A DNA stretch of 64,000 nt from Colletotrichum lupini (lineage: Eukaryota > Ascomycota > Sordariomycetes > Glomerellales > Glomerellaceae): positions 5,828,001 to 5,892,000 of the forward strand of contig NC_064672.1 of assembly GCF_023278565.1 (NCBI RefSeq). The letters run 5' to 3'. Positions 1 through 11,680 of this stretch are shown here, in pieces. A program made the translations under genes and the position numbers. The notes under the pieces were generated by a model that had not been told where the DNA came from, ran no database searches, and saw only the letters and a program-made list of their open reading frames with translations. The first letter of the stretch is position 1; every line of letters starts with the position of its first letter.

Positions 1-1190
1 AGTAATTATTAAACTCCTAGAGGGATATAAGGTTACTAATAAAATAGGTAAACTCTAACGCGCTCTATATAGCCTCCGAGACTTGCTAATTCTCTAGTTC
101 TAAACTTTTACCTCTATACTCCGTAGTATAAATATAATATATAGCTACGAGGAAATCTATATCTACTAAACCGTAGATAAGAAGGTAATACTAATATTCT
201 ACGTCGATAACTTTATTATTCTATACTATCGAAACGACTAAAAGGCGGCTTAGGGGATCGTCGACGGTATAAAAGAATATATTAACCTTAAAGAGAATGG
301 ACCGATTAATTACTTCTTCGGAGTGCGGATTTTATAAGACCGTACTACTCGTAAGGTTTACTTTATTTACGACGTATATATCGAGCGAGTTACTAAGCGC
401 TTCGACCTTATAGATTTATTATATCTAGCTACCCCTTTTCTTTAAGAAGAGTTTAAACTAAACGAGGGGTAGGTAATAAAGGAGGAAATAAAGAGTTATT
501 AAGAGAAGGTCGGGAGTGTACTTTATATAGCTATTATAATTAGACTAGACGTCGCCTTTGCTTACTCGTAATTATCACGGTTCCTAACTAACCTAAGCGC
601 AACCCATATTAAAGTAATTAACTACTATATCCGATATTTTTATATAACGAGATATTTTGCGCTCTACTATAGTAGTATACCGAGTGCGCAATTATTACTT
701 TTAGCTAGAGATATTAGCTTCGCAAATAACGAGGTAATACGACGATTATCTTAGGGATACATAATATTCCTTTTTAGCAGCCCAATTTAATAAAAATTAG
801 TACGCTAAGCGACGGTTACGACGTTAACTACCGAAGCTAAGCTTTTTTATTTTAAAAAAACCGCAAAAGAGACTATAGCTCTAAAGCGCCTTTTTAAGGA
901 TATTACCCTTAACCTAGGAAAAGTATAGTTAGTTAATTACGATAATTAGTAGACGATTCGACTCGTCGTAGGGGAAAGAGAAAGAATAGCTACTCGACTT
1001 CGCTATATTAATATATAGAATATATAATTAAGATAAGAGCACGCTAGAGGTAGCTTCGAGGTTACTTATATATTAATAAAAAACATACTAGTAGATAGAC
1101 TTACTAAAAACCTTTTACGAGCTAAGTTCGAATATTTCTATATACTTCTTAACCTCTACGATACGCGAGAAGCTATTATAAATAGCTAAA
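1..1190 (+). pseudogene. Decayed Ty1/copia pol, 3' part (RT and RNase H)
   Basis: Plus-strand frames show landmarks of a copia-type reverse transcriptase and RNase H, broken by many stops and frame changes. Near 65-100 the frame reads like the copia ALYGLR block (ALYSLRDLLIL). At about 197-220 FYVDNFIIL stands where YVDD is expected, the second D changed to N, as a G-to-A change would do. At about 720-850 the RNase H core is recognisable (GYIIF, then ATVTTLTTEAKLF). At about 1085-1135 VDRLTKNLLRAKFE matches the conserved LADGLTK-type C terminus. TAG/TAA stops replace likely Gln/Trp codons, which fits RIP. The element continues beyond the left edge, so its 5' part and LTR are not visible. Confidence 0.85.
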
Positions 1191-2990
1191 ATAGTTAAAA
1201 ATAATTAATTTAGGCTACGCCCAGAAAAACTCAATGCCTAAAGGTAAACGATAAACGGAACTTAGAGTGCGGCCCGGAGGCCTAAAATAAATAAAATAAC
1301 TTTGCCCCGTAGGGCATACGTATATAAAAATAAGACCCGGGCTTGTGCTTATTATTTAAATTCCTAGTTTACGAAGTATGCGATTATTAAGAGTATAGCG
1401 TTATTAAGGAGGAGGGTTAGTACGCGCGCTAAGAAACGTATTTTACGTGCCTCGAAGTTTATAAAGCTAAGAATAGTAAGAGTAGCGGGGGGCGCGGGAG
1501 CCGGAACGATTATTAAGTTAATAATTTAGGGTACGGAAGCGGGCGGCGTAATAAGAAGTTAGTTATAAATAACTATAATAAGCGCGAGAGAGGACCGGGG
1601 GCGCGCGTTAAAAAAGTCCTCTATATAAAAGCCGATATAGTTCTTATATATCCTCCGGTTATTATATATCTAGCGGACGATATTACGGAGCTTAGTAATA
1701 TCTTACTAAAACTATAGTTAGAAGTGCGCTTCTTAATAATAGAAAAGGATAATATATTTATAAGAGAGGGAGCGCTACTTATAATAGCCTCGGTAAGGGC
1801 CTAAGCTATTAACTATAAGACGACTAGTATATCGATATACCTTTTAGCCGAACGGCCGTTAAAATAGTACGCACACCGGCTACTACTTCCTATAAAATAA
1901 CGACTACTATTTTTAATATCGGTATACTAGAGGGCTACTTTAAAATAAGGTAAGTACTAAATCTCCCGTTCTTCGGGAGCCTCTCCTTTAAGCTTCTTAA
2001 GGACTAAGTATACGTTAAATAGGCCTAGAATAGCAAAAAGAACTATACTTATTGCGGGGGGTACCTTAGCCTCTCGGCGTTCTCTTTTACTTCTTATTAC
2101 CCTTTTAAAAAGAGCTAGCCTTACGTTTTTTAAACCCTAGAACAATATTAAACATAAATTCCTAAAATAATAAGCACACGACATACCCTTTTTAGAGGGC
2201 TTATTATCCGAACTAGTCTTATCCTTACTCTTAGACTCCGAGGGGGGGATAAGTAAAAGCCCGTTAGAGCTCTTATTACTACTATTTACCTTATTATTAC
2301 CCTTATTACGGCCGCTAAGGAGAGCCTTAAACTTAATAAAGTCCTTAGCGTCTCGACTAGTAGCCTCGATATCCTCTTAGCTAGGGAGAGAGAGCTCGGT
2401 AGCCGGGCCCTAGTAAGCGGGTAAGAGGTCGCGGGGGGGGGTAACGACCCGGAGGGGCTCGTTAGTATTATTACCTATCTAAACTCTTAATAAACCGCAC
2501 AATGCGTATATAAAAAGTATTATAAAAATTGCGCAAAACTTATTATTATTTCTAGATATATTAAATATTTATATTTAGAATAAAATTAGTAAACGATTCG
2601 ACGGCGTAGGCGCGCGCGCATAATAAACGAGGGTACTTATAGTAACTACGAGAAGTTAAAAAGAAAAAGAAAAATAATAACTAAGCGACGCTATAAGAAT
2701 TTAGATATATATAAGGCGGCTAGGTAGCCTCGCCCTTAGTAATTTATATACCGAAAGTAATAAAATATGTACTATTCCGGGTTAAGATTCTATTTATTTT
2801 AAATAAAGGGATATATTTATAATAAACGCGGTTTAAAAGACGCGTATCCCTTACGCTTAATTTTCCTTTATTTACATTCGACCAAATTAGGCCTTTGTAA
2901 GGGCATTCAGAGATTCTATCTTAGGCATAATAGCTCCCTAGTAATAGCAATTAGGGGGTATATTACGTAATAAGGATAGTAATCGCACCT
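1191..2990. other. RIP-type AT-rich repeat remnant with a decayed minus-strand ORF
   Basis: AT-rich, TpA-rich sequence with patches of higher GC (about 1430-1620 and 2220-2460). It may include the 3' LTR of the copia fragment to its left, but the second LTR is outside the window so this cannot be tested. On the minus strand, from about 2440 down to 2140, a long stretch is open apart from TAG/TAA codons and has coding-like composition (Lys/Ser/Asn-rich, for example SESKSKDKTSSDNKPSKKG). I do not recognise the protein. The right edge grades into normal gene-island sequence at about 2880-3000. Confidence 0.55.
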
Positions 2991-3004
2991 TACAAAGTGC
3001 CCGT

Positions 3005-3046
3005 CACGTGCTAAATCACGTGTCTATCTTAGATATTGTATATATA
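3005..3046 (+). promoter_or_regulatory. Putative promoter: two CACGTG E-boxes and a TATA box
   Basis: CACGTG occurs at 3005-3010 and again at 3017-3022, 12 bp apart. A TATATATA run follows at 3039-3046. All lie 330-370 bp upstream of the ATG at 3374. CACGTG is the core of fungal bHLH sites (Cbf1/Pho4/SREBP type). The arrangement is seen directly; the regulator is not known. Confidence 0.4.
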
Positions 3047-3373
3047 GACCTTCTCCTTTTGTCTATTTCCACTTTGATAGTTAAGCCACTTTTACTACAC
3101 TCCGTATGCCCATTGCTGCGTGCCATAACTCGTAACACCTCTCAGCCAGTCAGACCACAAGGTTCTGCCGTGCTTTGAGCCTTCACTTAGCTATGACACT
3201 CGAAAACTAAAGTCTGACATCATGCTAACTTGCCAAGGTGTCACTTGATGTCCCACTAAGAGGTCATGCCTTCAAGTATTTAAGCGAGCTCATGCCTGCC
3301 TCCAAAGTTTCATCTCTCACTCTCAAGCACAATTTACTTGCCCCGGGCCGACATCTTTTTCAGAGCTGCAAAG

Positions 3374-4180
3374 ATGCCCGAACTCGCCGAATGCAAATAC
3401 TCCCGCGAAGAGTGCATAGTGTCAATCCGCGACTATTACAGCTTCTTAAGTACGATGTATGTCCACGAAGACGACATCCTGTATCCTCCAGAAGAAGGTT
3501 GGCCTACAATCACAACGGAAACTTTGAAAGACATGGGAAAATCAAGTGAGGTCATATGTCTTCTACGCCATCTACCCTACATCCGTGTCCCGAGCAATCC
3601 CTTCAATCAGGCTCAGGGCGCTCCTTGGTGCCGTTTTGCCGATTGGCAACACACAGGAGCCCGTGTCGAATGCGGCATGGATGGCCAGGATTTGAAAATC
3701 ATGTCGGAAGGTTCCGAAATCTGCGACAACGCACCCTCCCACGTGATTGGTCTCACAAAGGGTGGCCGCGAAAATCCTGTTTTCCTCTTGGATACAGAGC
3801 TTGGCATAATATACTGGCCAGAATGCCCAGACGGGATCTCGGACAATCCTTCCTACGACCATCTGCGAGTTTTCGACGACCCTCACGAGTGGGCTCCAGA
3901 AAACGAGGCCGACTGGCGTGGCGATGCCACTCGCTGGACCGTGAATGGTTTCTTCGAAGTTCTCAAGGATCAATTTCGAAAACTGAACTTTATCCCCACC
4001 AGTCAACTGTCTGTCATCGATGTATACGCGTATCTCAGACCAGGCTCGGACGGCTTGGTGGAAAAATTACAATTCATCTATCATGAGCATGGCTGGCCGG
4101 GTCTGGAAAATTATCGGAAGCAGGAATGCTTGAAAGCTGTGGAGGCTGTAATGGAACAACAGTATGGAATGGATGATTGA
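3374..4180 (+). CDS. Conserved fungal protein of unknown function (268 aa)
   Basis: Single-exon ORF. The open frame extends upstream to a TTG at 3338, but the first ATG is at 3374 in a good context (GCAAAGATGC), so I start there. No signal peptide or membrane segment is seen; the protein looks soluble and acidic. The N-terminal block (YSREECIVSIRDYYSFL, a PPEEGWP motif, then LLRHLPYIR at about residues 64-72) and the C-terminal block (FIYHEHGWPGLE, about 239-250) are patterns I associate with a widespread family of uncharacterised proteins in filamentous ascomycetes. Loosely similar layouts occur in SMI1/KNR4-type proteins, but I cannot confirm that. It is the first intact gene beside the RIP-decayed left edge and is itself undamaged. 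The coding assignment is firm; no function can be given. Confidence 0.85.
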   Translation: MPELAECKYSREECIVSIRDYYSFLSTMYVHEDDILYPPEEGWPTITTETLKDMGKSSEVICLLRHLPYIRVPSNPFNQAQGAPWCRFADWQHTGARVECGMDGQDLKIMSEGSEICDNAPSHVIGLTKGGRENPVFLLDTELGIIYWPECPDGISDNPSYDHLRVFDDPHEWAPENEADWRGDATRWTVNGFFEVLKDQFRKLNFIPTSQLSVIDVYAYLRPGSDGLVEKLQFIYHEHGWPGLENYRKQECLKAVEAVMEQQYGMDD

Positions 4181-6343
4181 GTGGCTTGGGAAAACAGGAC
4201 GGATCTACATGAGTCAGCATAAAAATCTTGGGAGGTTTCATCTGCTTCATTGCTGTGGGAGTCGGCTTCGCAAAACAATTCAGTCATGACAAACTCGAGC
4301 TATCACAAAGTCTTATTAATGGTCAACTTTCAGAAGACAACTCAGCTAGCAGAGTCCAGCTGAGGATTTCTGAAACCTGTAATCCGATTTCTGTATCCAG
4401 AAGCGCCTGAAATCCCTGCTACATCTGTTGAGGGTTTAGCAGCTTTCTTCTCAGCATTAGTTTATTTGCATTGGTTCCACAATATCCGTGATTGTGGACT
4501 TTGGAAGAGTTTCTGAAAAGACTCGTGGTAATCTCTAGAAGATGGCTTCCTCGAGATTACTACTAAATTACCGCGCCGATGTGCGTGAAACTAGCCTATC
4601 TATAGATACAGTACATTGAATACCTTACTAGTGATTTCAATGTGAAGGATATTCCACAAACGACAAAGTCTAACGTGTCTTGTACTACTCTAAAAATCTT
4701 CACCTCAATTGTGTATTGAAGAAAAGCCTGGTGAAAGCTGTTGTAAGAGAGCACAACTACGTCTGTACACAAAGTCAGCTGTCATCAACGCAAAACAGAT
4801 TCGTTGCTGCATAATTGTGAGAGGGTGGTAATTTTTTTTGAGCAAATAGCTCCTCGCTATGTCCTTTTTACACAACTTGCCTTACTTGTGATTCCTGGCT
4901 AGAAAACATGCGATTGTGCCTCAATCATATTCTTCCTCTAGTCACGTAAAACGTAAAAAAAAAAGAAAAAACGATTTCGGAGCAATAGTACTGTCTTGTC
5001 AATGACGGATCCTTGAAGCTACATTCAACGGCTACAGGCTCGAAGGCTTCTAGGATGCGATTCTATCTCAAAGGGACAATTCGCAACGACTGACCATTGG
5101 CGGTAGCCGCCATTTCTCTGGATGCTCCAAATGTGGCTCTTAAAGCTTAACAAATCATGAATGGCATCCATCAGGGTAAGTTGACCACACCGCACCAAAG
5201 GTGAGCCTTGATGGTTTTGGTTTAGGGTTAACGATTTCTAACCTCTTTGAATCGAGAGCTTTTCTGGGACCCTTCATGCCTCATGACTCCGAACGGTGGT
5301 CTATTTGCCAGGATTCTTGCACGGGTTTCGTCACAACGCGTCTTATCATACAAGCGCGTTTCTCTCACCAACTCACGCATCGGGGTCATGTTCGGGCTTC
5401 GAGTATAATTGCAGAGGATTGCCAGTAAGGTCGCGAGTAGCCACTGACGTCAGGTCGAAAAGAAAGTTAGCCTCGAACCAGCCATCAAAACAAGGTTAAG
5501 GTATTCGTTTGGCTTTCCGTCGAGCGGGTCTTCCCCCGACCCCCTGAAGTATGCCTGCGCCCAGGTGGAGTAGTAGGCCAGCGTCAGAAGCACGAAAACA
5601 TGTGTACATGAAATCAGACACTTACTTTGGGAACGCGAACAGTACAACTATCACAGCAAACTAACTGTCGGCTGCAAGTACTTCGTAGTGCCAGACGCTT
5701 CCACTGTTCTCACTAGACGTGTCAGAACAGCCAGTGGGTCATCGCCTCTGTCTCATTCGGAAAATGTAAGCAGCCAACTCGGAGCCGACCCCCCCAAAGT
5801 AACCAGCCTGGATGTTAAATGCCCACAAAATCTAAGCAGCCAGGCTTAGCGGCCGTTTCCACTGTCCTAAAATCTGACGGTCGTGTTTGCTGTGTTTTGG
5901 CGAGTTGAATGGTCAATTCGGTGATCACTTCCCTCATTTGGGATGGCTTAGACCGGGAGGACAGGGCAAAACAGGCAGTAAGGTCTCATTTGCCAACGCT
6001 TGGCAGCGCGTAAGAAGAAATGACTTTGCACCCAATGGTGCCATATGCCAGAATCCAACCCGCTAAACCGACGAACCAGCGGCCCGTTGCACCAGCTTAG
6101 TCTCGTATGGAGGACAACAATTATGCAGCCACCCGCAGGGCTGACCCTTCAGGTCCCCATAAGCTGAATCCTTTGACGAAAGCCCCTTCGACCCGCGGCG
6201 TTGCGGATCCCATCTTCCAGCCGAACAGTTTTCCCGCTCATGTTAAATGATCTTGGTCCCATTTAGGGAACCCTGTTTACGACCTTCTCCCTGCGACAAC
6301 CGTAATTCCAAGCAAACTTGTCCTGTTTTTGTACCTCGAAACC
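4181..6343. other. Intergenic, no supported gene
   Basis: About 2.2 kb between two plus-strand genes. Only short overlapping frames without splice-compatible continuation are present. The segment 5700-6340 is presumably the promoter and leader of the membrane-protein gene that starts at 6344. I see no RNA gene or repeat. Confidence 0.5.
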
Positions 6344-7441
6344 ATGGATTTCGACACGATCCGATGGCGATTCAGCCTCCGCAGTTTCGTGACCGCGGCA
6401 TCCATCGCGGTCCATGCGTCTTTCGCGCAAGAATGCGCGTATGAAGGAGGATGGGCGCTTCGAAACGATAGATCATGTCCGCCGAGCGCACCTGTCGAGT
6501 GTGGCACAGGAGCGCAACCGAGATGCTGCCCCTCGGGTTTCAAATGCACTGGAGATGGTGATTACGTGGGCAACTACTGTTGTGAAGGTTGGTAAACGCT
6601 GTTTGGACACTTCAATCAACATAATCCTGATCATAGATCAAAAGATCCTTCTGACTGCAGGGACTTGTCGTTAAAATACCCTAAGGTGAGGGCAACTGCA
6701 ATCCAGCTCCTCGAGCATGGGAGTAATGCTGATCCTACGTTTTCATCATAGTGCCCTAATTCAGACTGGACTCTCTGGGGGGTCGACGGAAAGCTCGACA
6801 ATGGTGGATGGTGCTGCCAATCCGGGCAAAACGGGACATACCGCGATAACTCGAACGGAATCGCCCTGCTGTGTACTCCCGCGACGGCGACAGCACTTGC
6901 TTCGGATATCTTCTGGGCTGCGACAGTTAGCACTTCATCCTGTTCCACATCATCGACGAGTTCGACACTCGCCACAACGTTAGCGACTGCGACTGCCGCA
7001 TCAACGACCGCAACCACTACTGCCGGAGCTTCCGCCACGACCGCGATTACGGCCACCTCTACGCCGTCGGGTACGGGCGATTCAACCTCACTGTCTACCG
7101 GAGCGATAGCCGGTGCTGCGGGCGGAGGCGTCGCTGGCGGAATTCTGATCATTGCGGGAATTTTCTTCCTCTGGCGGAGGAAGAAGAGAAGCTCAGCCGA
7201 TGCGACCCCTACGACGGAAGCGGGCTCTTCGGCGTGGGCGTACGAACGAAAGGATGGACAGGGATACGGAGCGAATGGTGGCGGGGTGAACGAGCTCGCA
7301 GTTCCAGAGCCGCGGGTAGAGATGGATTCCGCCATGCAACCGACTTACGAGCTTGATGCTGCGGCATCAAACACGCCCGAGCTAGACGCAGCGCACTCTG
7401 GTGCAAGACAGGCTCAGAGAGACGATTTGAAGTACCGATAG
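6344..7441 (+). CDS. Cys-rich single-pass membrane protein (320 aa, three exons)
   Basis: Exons 6344-6591, 6661-6685 and 6752-7441; introns of 69 and 66 nt with GTAAAC/GTGAGG donors and CAG/TAG acceptors. The phases close exactly over a 25-nt middle exon. The ATG at 6344 has a perfect ACCATGG context. An N-terminal hydrophobic stretch (about 13-28) can act as a signal peptide. The ectodomain holds two cysteine clusters (C31, 45, 53, 61, 62, 68, 79, 80, then C92, 112, 113, 132). A Ser/Thr/Ala-rich stalk (about 140-205) is likely O-glycosylated. One transmembrane helix (about 208-231) is followed by the stop-transfer WRRKKR and a cytoplasmic tail of about 85 residues. The architecture resembles fungal wall sensors (WSC/Mid2 type), but the cysteine pattern is not a WSC domain that I can identify. 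Surface sensing is inference. Confidence 0.82.
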
Positions 7442-7740
7442 AACGAACGTGCTACGTGATACCCAGCATGCTTTAGACTGTACCTACGTTAGGAAGAAGA
7501 GGGAACATGAAAAGACCGCTCATTGTACCTTATAAGGTAGAGCAACAATTCGAATCCACGATATCTTAAGACATTGGCATTCCATGTTTAGTATCCATCA
7601 ATCCCGTTTGAATCGCCCATGGCACACGTGTATTCCGCATTCTGACCAGGTTTTACGAGCAAGGCAAGTTACAAAAGAGACTGCCCACGTTCAGGTGCGC
7701 TTATTCAATCAAGCAGAGGGTGCATCGACAATGAATTTTC

Positions 7741-9191
7741 TTATCCCAGATGGCCACTCCCTTTGCGATGTTGGTTCACTGATGAGTAACCGTCTTTAGA
7801 TTGATAAGACTTGCGACTGTCGGCACACATTTCTAGTCAGGGGTTAGCCATTGAACAGATAGATAAGAATGTGAAGGCCTGCACAACGACTTACCACTCA
7901 GTATTGAGAGAAACGTGAAAGCCGTCAATCCCACCAAGATAATAGGCACAAGCTGCCCAAAGGATGTTGCATCGTCTTCTTCACTCTGCCCGCCTTCGTC
8001 CAGCTCAAGCCATCGCGACCTTTTCACCCAACGCCTCAGATTCATAATGTAAAGGCTCGACATCACAACTGTTGTTCCGCAGATGCCTATTCCGCCAAGA
8101 AGATATACTCCGTAGGAGAATCTACCAACACCGGAGAAAAATTTGACAAAACAGTTGTCGCGCTTGTGCCAACCGTTATTCTCGGCGGCTTCGCGATGTT
8201 TTTTCCTACTTCGATAACAGCATCGGCCCAACTCTGCAAGAATGGATACACCGTACCAAATCAGGATGACTAGGTAGAGGTTCCAGCCCTGAATGTAGTT
8301 CCCCGGAGTGCTCTGTAGTAATGCCCTCTCCACCGCTGTTCCACTTCCTACTGAGTCTAGCAGGAGTTGCTTCAACTGTTCAATGCTGTCTTCCCCATTC
8401 TGAAAGCAAACAGCTGGAGATAACAGCAAGCTGTCTGATTCATTACTGGGCGGCACCTTCGTTAGAAAAGGTACGTTGTTGCTTGCGTTCTGGTTGGATA
8501 GTAAGAGCCCAGTCATGGCGAATACGACTGTGATAAATATGACTCGTAGACAAGCAAGGAGGAGCCTTTCGAAGTAGTTCTTTGAGATCACAACGGACAT
8601 GAGATGCGTCGCGCAAGTGAGCAGTAGCATGTTTGCGACAATGTTGTAGTGGTAAGCGGTTATGAAACAGCCTTTCCAAAACCTAATGGTCACTAGGTAG
8701 GCACCGCCTGTGAAGACCTGTTGGTCGCTGCAAGAGACGACGAGAGCTTGAAAGAATTTTGATCGACTAAACTTGCTAGCCCAACGTGGTCTTTGGAAAC
8801 CAGAAGTCTTGAACCTATTCAACAGCTTGTCATCAGCTTGACATCGAAACTCATTTAATTCTTGAAGGCTGTGTCTTACCGTTGATGTGTCGTTGAATTA
8901 TGTTTTACTACGGTCCATATGACGTCAAAGACACCAATGGCGAACGCAAAAGACGCGACAGCGATAAAGACGGAAACAATCTTTAGAACAGCTTAACTTC
9001 TCGACATAAAATAAACAATGAGTGGCAGCTATACGCACCCCAGTGCCCGCGATATCCGGCTCGGGAGGGACTTCGCCGCGCTCATAGCCAGCGATAGTCT
9101 GGAATCCTCCAGAGTCGTTCGGGGTGACACTGCAGTCCACAGTCGTGTTGTAATGGCTTTTACACTGCGCTATCGATATGGAAGCTCCCAT
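7741..9191 (-). CDS. Multi-pass membrane protein of an expanded fungal family (421 aa, four exons)
   Basis: Minus-strand exons 9191-9039, 8980-8880, 8814-7895 and 7832-7741; introns of 58, 65 and 62 nt, with phases that all close. Intron 3 has a perfect GTAAGT donor and a GGCTAAC branch site. Without splicing it, exon 3 would read through to a stop at 7833. The N terminus carries CSVTPNDSGGF and PEPDIAGTG, followed at once by the first hydrophobic segment (residues 52-76). Further hydrophobic segments lie across residues 100-390, about six or seven in all, with an Asn-rich loop after the fourth. The block SDQQVFTGGAY followed by AYHYNIVANM matches, as I remember it, the SDQQ-TG...YH signature of a large uncharacterised family in filamentous ascomycetes. 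The short last exon encodes a polar tail. The least certain junction is the first intron acceptor, where one alternative is possible. Function unknown. Confidence 0.8.
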
Positions 9192-10124
9192 GATGGTTCA
9201 CTAAGGTAGCTTGAATCGCGGTCACTAGAACAACAAAAGTAAGAACAAGCCTTGCAGGTCGCAGACTGGTTGTCGGCCAACGAAGGAAATCCCTTGAGAT
9301 TTTATATCATTTTGATGCTCTTATGAGATTCCGCGTTCCCAAAATATTGACAAGGCTGGCCTCAAGCTTTCTCGTTTCATCGTCGAGGCAGAGAGGGTGA
9401 CCCAGGCAGGCTGGGTGGAAAACACAGCATGCTTACTATGGCATTCTCATTCTGTACCCTCTAGCCGGAAAAAAAACAGGGATTAAGCTACCCTCCATGT
9501 CAGACTAAGCTGCACTTCATCTCAGCCCCGACAAGTTCGGGGTAAGCTAACATACAGTTCTCCGACGCCACGTGGGGGCCATAGCGGATTATAGCTAGCT
9601 TTTACCGTTTCAGTATGCGAGCCTATAGCTATGGCCCAGGCTGTAGGATTCATCCGCATGGTGTGCGTTCACTAGAATGTTGAGCTTCAATGGTGGTGTT
9701 GTGAAATGTCTGCAAGTTGGTTCATGCAGGCTATGTAGATATAGGTAATCGCGGCTAGACGTCTCGAGAGCTAGGTGGCGGCATGCAGGATGGCGGTGGC
9801 TCCCAAAAGTACCTTCGGGCTAAGATTGACAGGACGTGTAGGCCATTAACAGCGCGAAATTCCTAATAAGTGAGACATTAGGCAATCATCAAGAAGAAGT
9901 GCTGCCCCTTTACGTCTTGCGGAATCGCCCCAATACGAGAACATGGGAGAGGGGGCGTTGGGAGATGGGAGATGAGAGATCAAAGATGGGAGATGGGAAG
10001 TCCAGGAGGGGCCGAGATCGAGAAGTGTACATTCATTAGGCGACAAAACCATTCACTGCGAAACCTTTTGGATAGTCAGATGCTTCGTTGACTCAAACAT
10101 GCGAAAGCCTCAACTTTTCTTTGA
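9192..10124. other. Intergenic, no supported gene
   Basis: About 0.9 kb between two minus-strand genes: promoter of the membrane-protein gene and 3' region of the oxygenase gene. An imperfect G-rich repeat based on GGGAGATG occurs at about 9947-10000. No ORF with a believable start or splice structure was found. Confidence 0.45.
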
Positions 10125-11680
10125 TCAAGGCCTAAATTGGCTACCAGCAATGATTGCCTGCAAAGGGTTGCTGGCCACATACGACAAGCCCAGCTTAGCT
10201 ACCATAGTCAAGAGCCCGGTCGCAAGCAACATAGCAATGGAAAATCCAGCGAGGCCAAATACCTCCAAATGTCCCATACCATTCGCAGGTCGCGGCCCAT
10301 CTGCGGTCTCGGCGCCAGTCTTCGCATCGTGATGCGGCACATACTTGAACTCGTATTTATATCCTCCCTTCAAGGTGTCCTTGTTCTCCACGATGTAGTC
10401 CCAGAATAAAGCTCGGAATGTCTGACGACATTGGATCAGCACGTGAAAACTATTCGGTAGTCCTGTTCAACTTCAGAGCTTGCTTACCTTGATTTGCCAT
10501 CTATCCCAGGCAGGGATAGAACGCGACATATAAGTAATCACCATCAGAGTCCAGATGATACCTCTGATGACAGCATCCCAGTACAGACCGGGTTTGCCAA
10601 GTCCGACGTCATCACACATCTCATCTCCGTTGATGAAGCGAGTCCCAGCCTCGAAGAACTCTTTCGGCTCGTAAATTGGAGCAGCGCCGTCCAAAGCAAT
10701 GACCAAGTTATTGGCCAAAGCTCGAGAGTTCTTGCTCGGGGCAAGGCATGCCTTCAAAAGCGATTCCATAGATGCCAATGCTCGTTCGGGTGTTTCCAAG
10801 ATCCAGTGGGGAGTACCCAAGACATAGCCGACCCATCGCCATAAAGCGAGGTAGTCCAGAGCTTCTTGGTGGCGCACGTAGATACCCTGTCGGGGCAGTG
10901 CCAACCACACGAGGTTGGTGGAGAATGCACATACAGACTGCATCGAGTCAAGTTCGTTGATGGGGACGCCGTATTTATCGACATCAAAGTATCCGGGACG
11001 CTGTGCGTTGAGCTTCAAGATTCGTCCTCGCACCGCGGCATGCAGTAGTCTGACGCGCACGGCTGAAGCGAAGCCCCCACCTCCAGGTTTGATGTCGTCA
11101 AGGGATTTTGTAACCTGGAGAAGGAGCTGAAATGTCTCAAAGAGTCTGTTCTTGGCGACTTTGGCGGAGTGACCGCCTGTACGAACCAACGTCTCTGCCG
11201 GTCGATACGAGGCTCCCTGTTGGTAGATCGCATTAGCATTTTCGCCGAGAGTTTCTCACATCCGTGTCTTCTTGTCATCACACTTACAGTCGTAGCAAGC
11301 AGTCCCTGGAACGCAAACCCAGTAACTGCAGCAGGCGCGTAGCGGTAGAAGACGTCCTGCCCACGCTTGATCTGGTCCCAGTCGACCCACTCAGGCACGG
11401 CGCTGACTTCGTCCCAGAGCTTCATCAGTCTTGGGTCCTTCTCGCGGTGGTCCCAAAGCAGAGCGTATGTATCGCGATCGGGCTGCGGGTCTTCCTGCTT
11501 CCCCTTGGCGTACCACCCAGCTCGAGGCGGCGGAGGAGGGAACATGCCATCTAGAGCTGTGAGAGCCTCTGACCCCACTTCATCGAACTTATGCTTCAGA
11601 GGGTCAAGCTGCTCTGCTGACATGTGAAGATCCGTTTGGCGAAACTTGTAGCCATATGAATCGATAAGAGAAGGTGCCAT
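10125..11680 (-). CDS. mpaB / rubber-oxygenase (DUF2236) family protein (472 aa, three exons)
   Basis: Minus-strand exons 11680-11288, 11216-10488 and 10421-10125; introns of 71 and 66 nt with GTAAGT/GTAAGC donors and CAG acceptors, all phase 0. Family features are VRTGGHSAKVAKNRLFET (about 142-159), RVRLLHAAVRGR (about 185-196, with His190 the likely haem ligand by family analogy), PINELDSMQSVCAFSTN (about 216-232) and DYLALWRWVGYVLG (about 252-265). They fit the ER-bound oxygenase mpaB/mpaB' and latex-clearing-protein catalytic domain, a b-type haem domain that cleaves C=C bonds oxidatively. A C-terminal hydrophobic segment (about 428-450) and a possible one near 355 suggest ER-membrane attachment. 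No polyketide or terpene synthase lies nearby, so this is probably not part of a meroterpenoid cluster. Its substrate cannot be inferred. Confidence 0.85.

Noticed and set aside
3338..3373. Upstream extension of the 268-aa protein starting at 3338
   Set aside because: The codon is TTG; the first ATG, in a good context, is at 3374.
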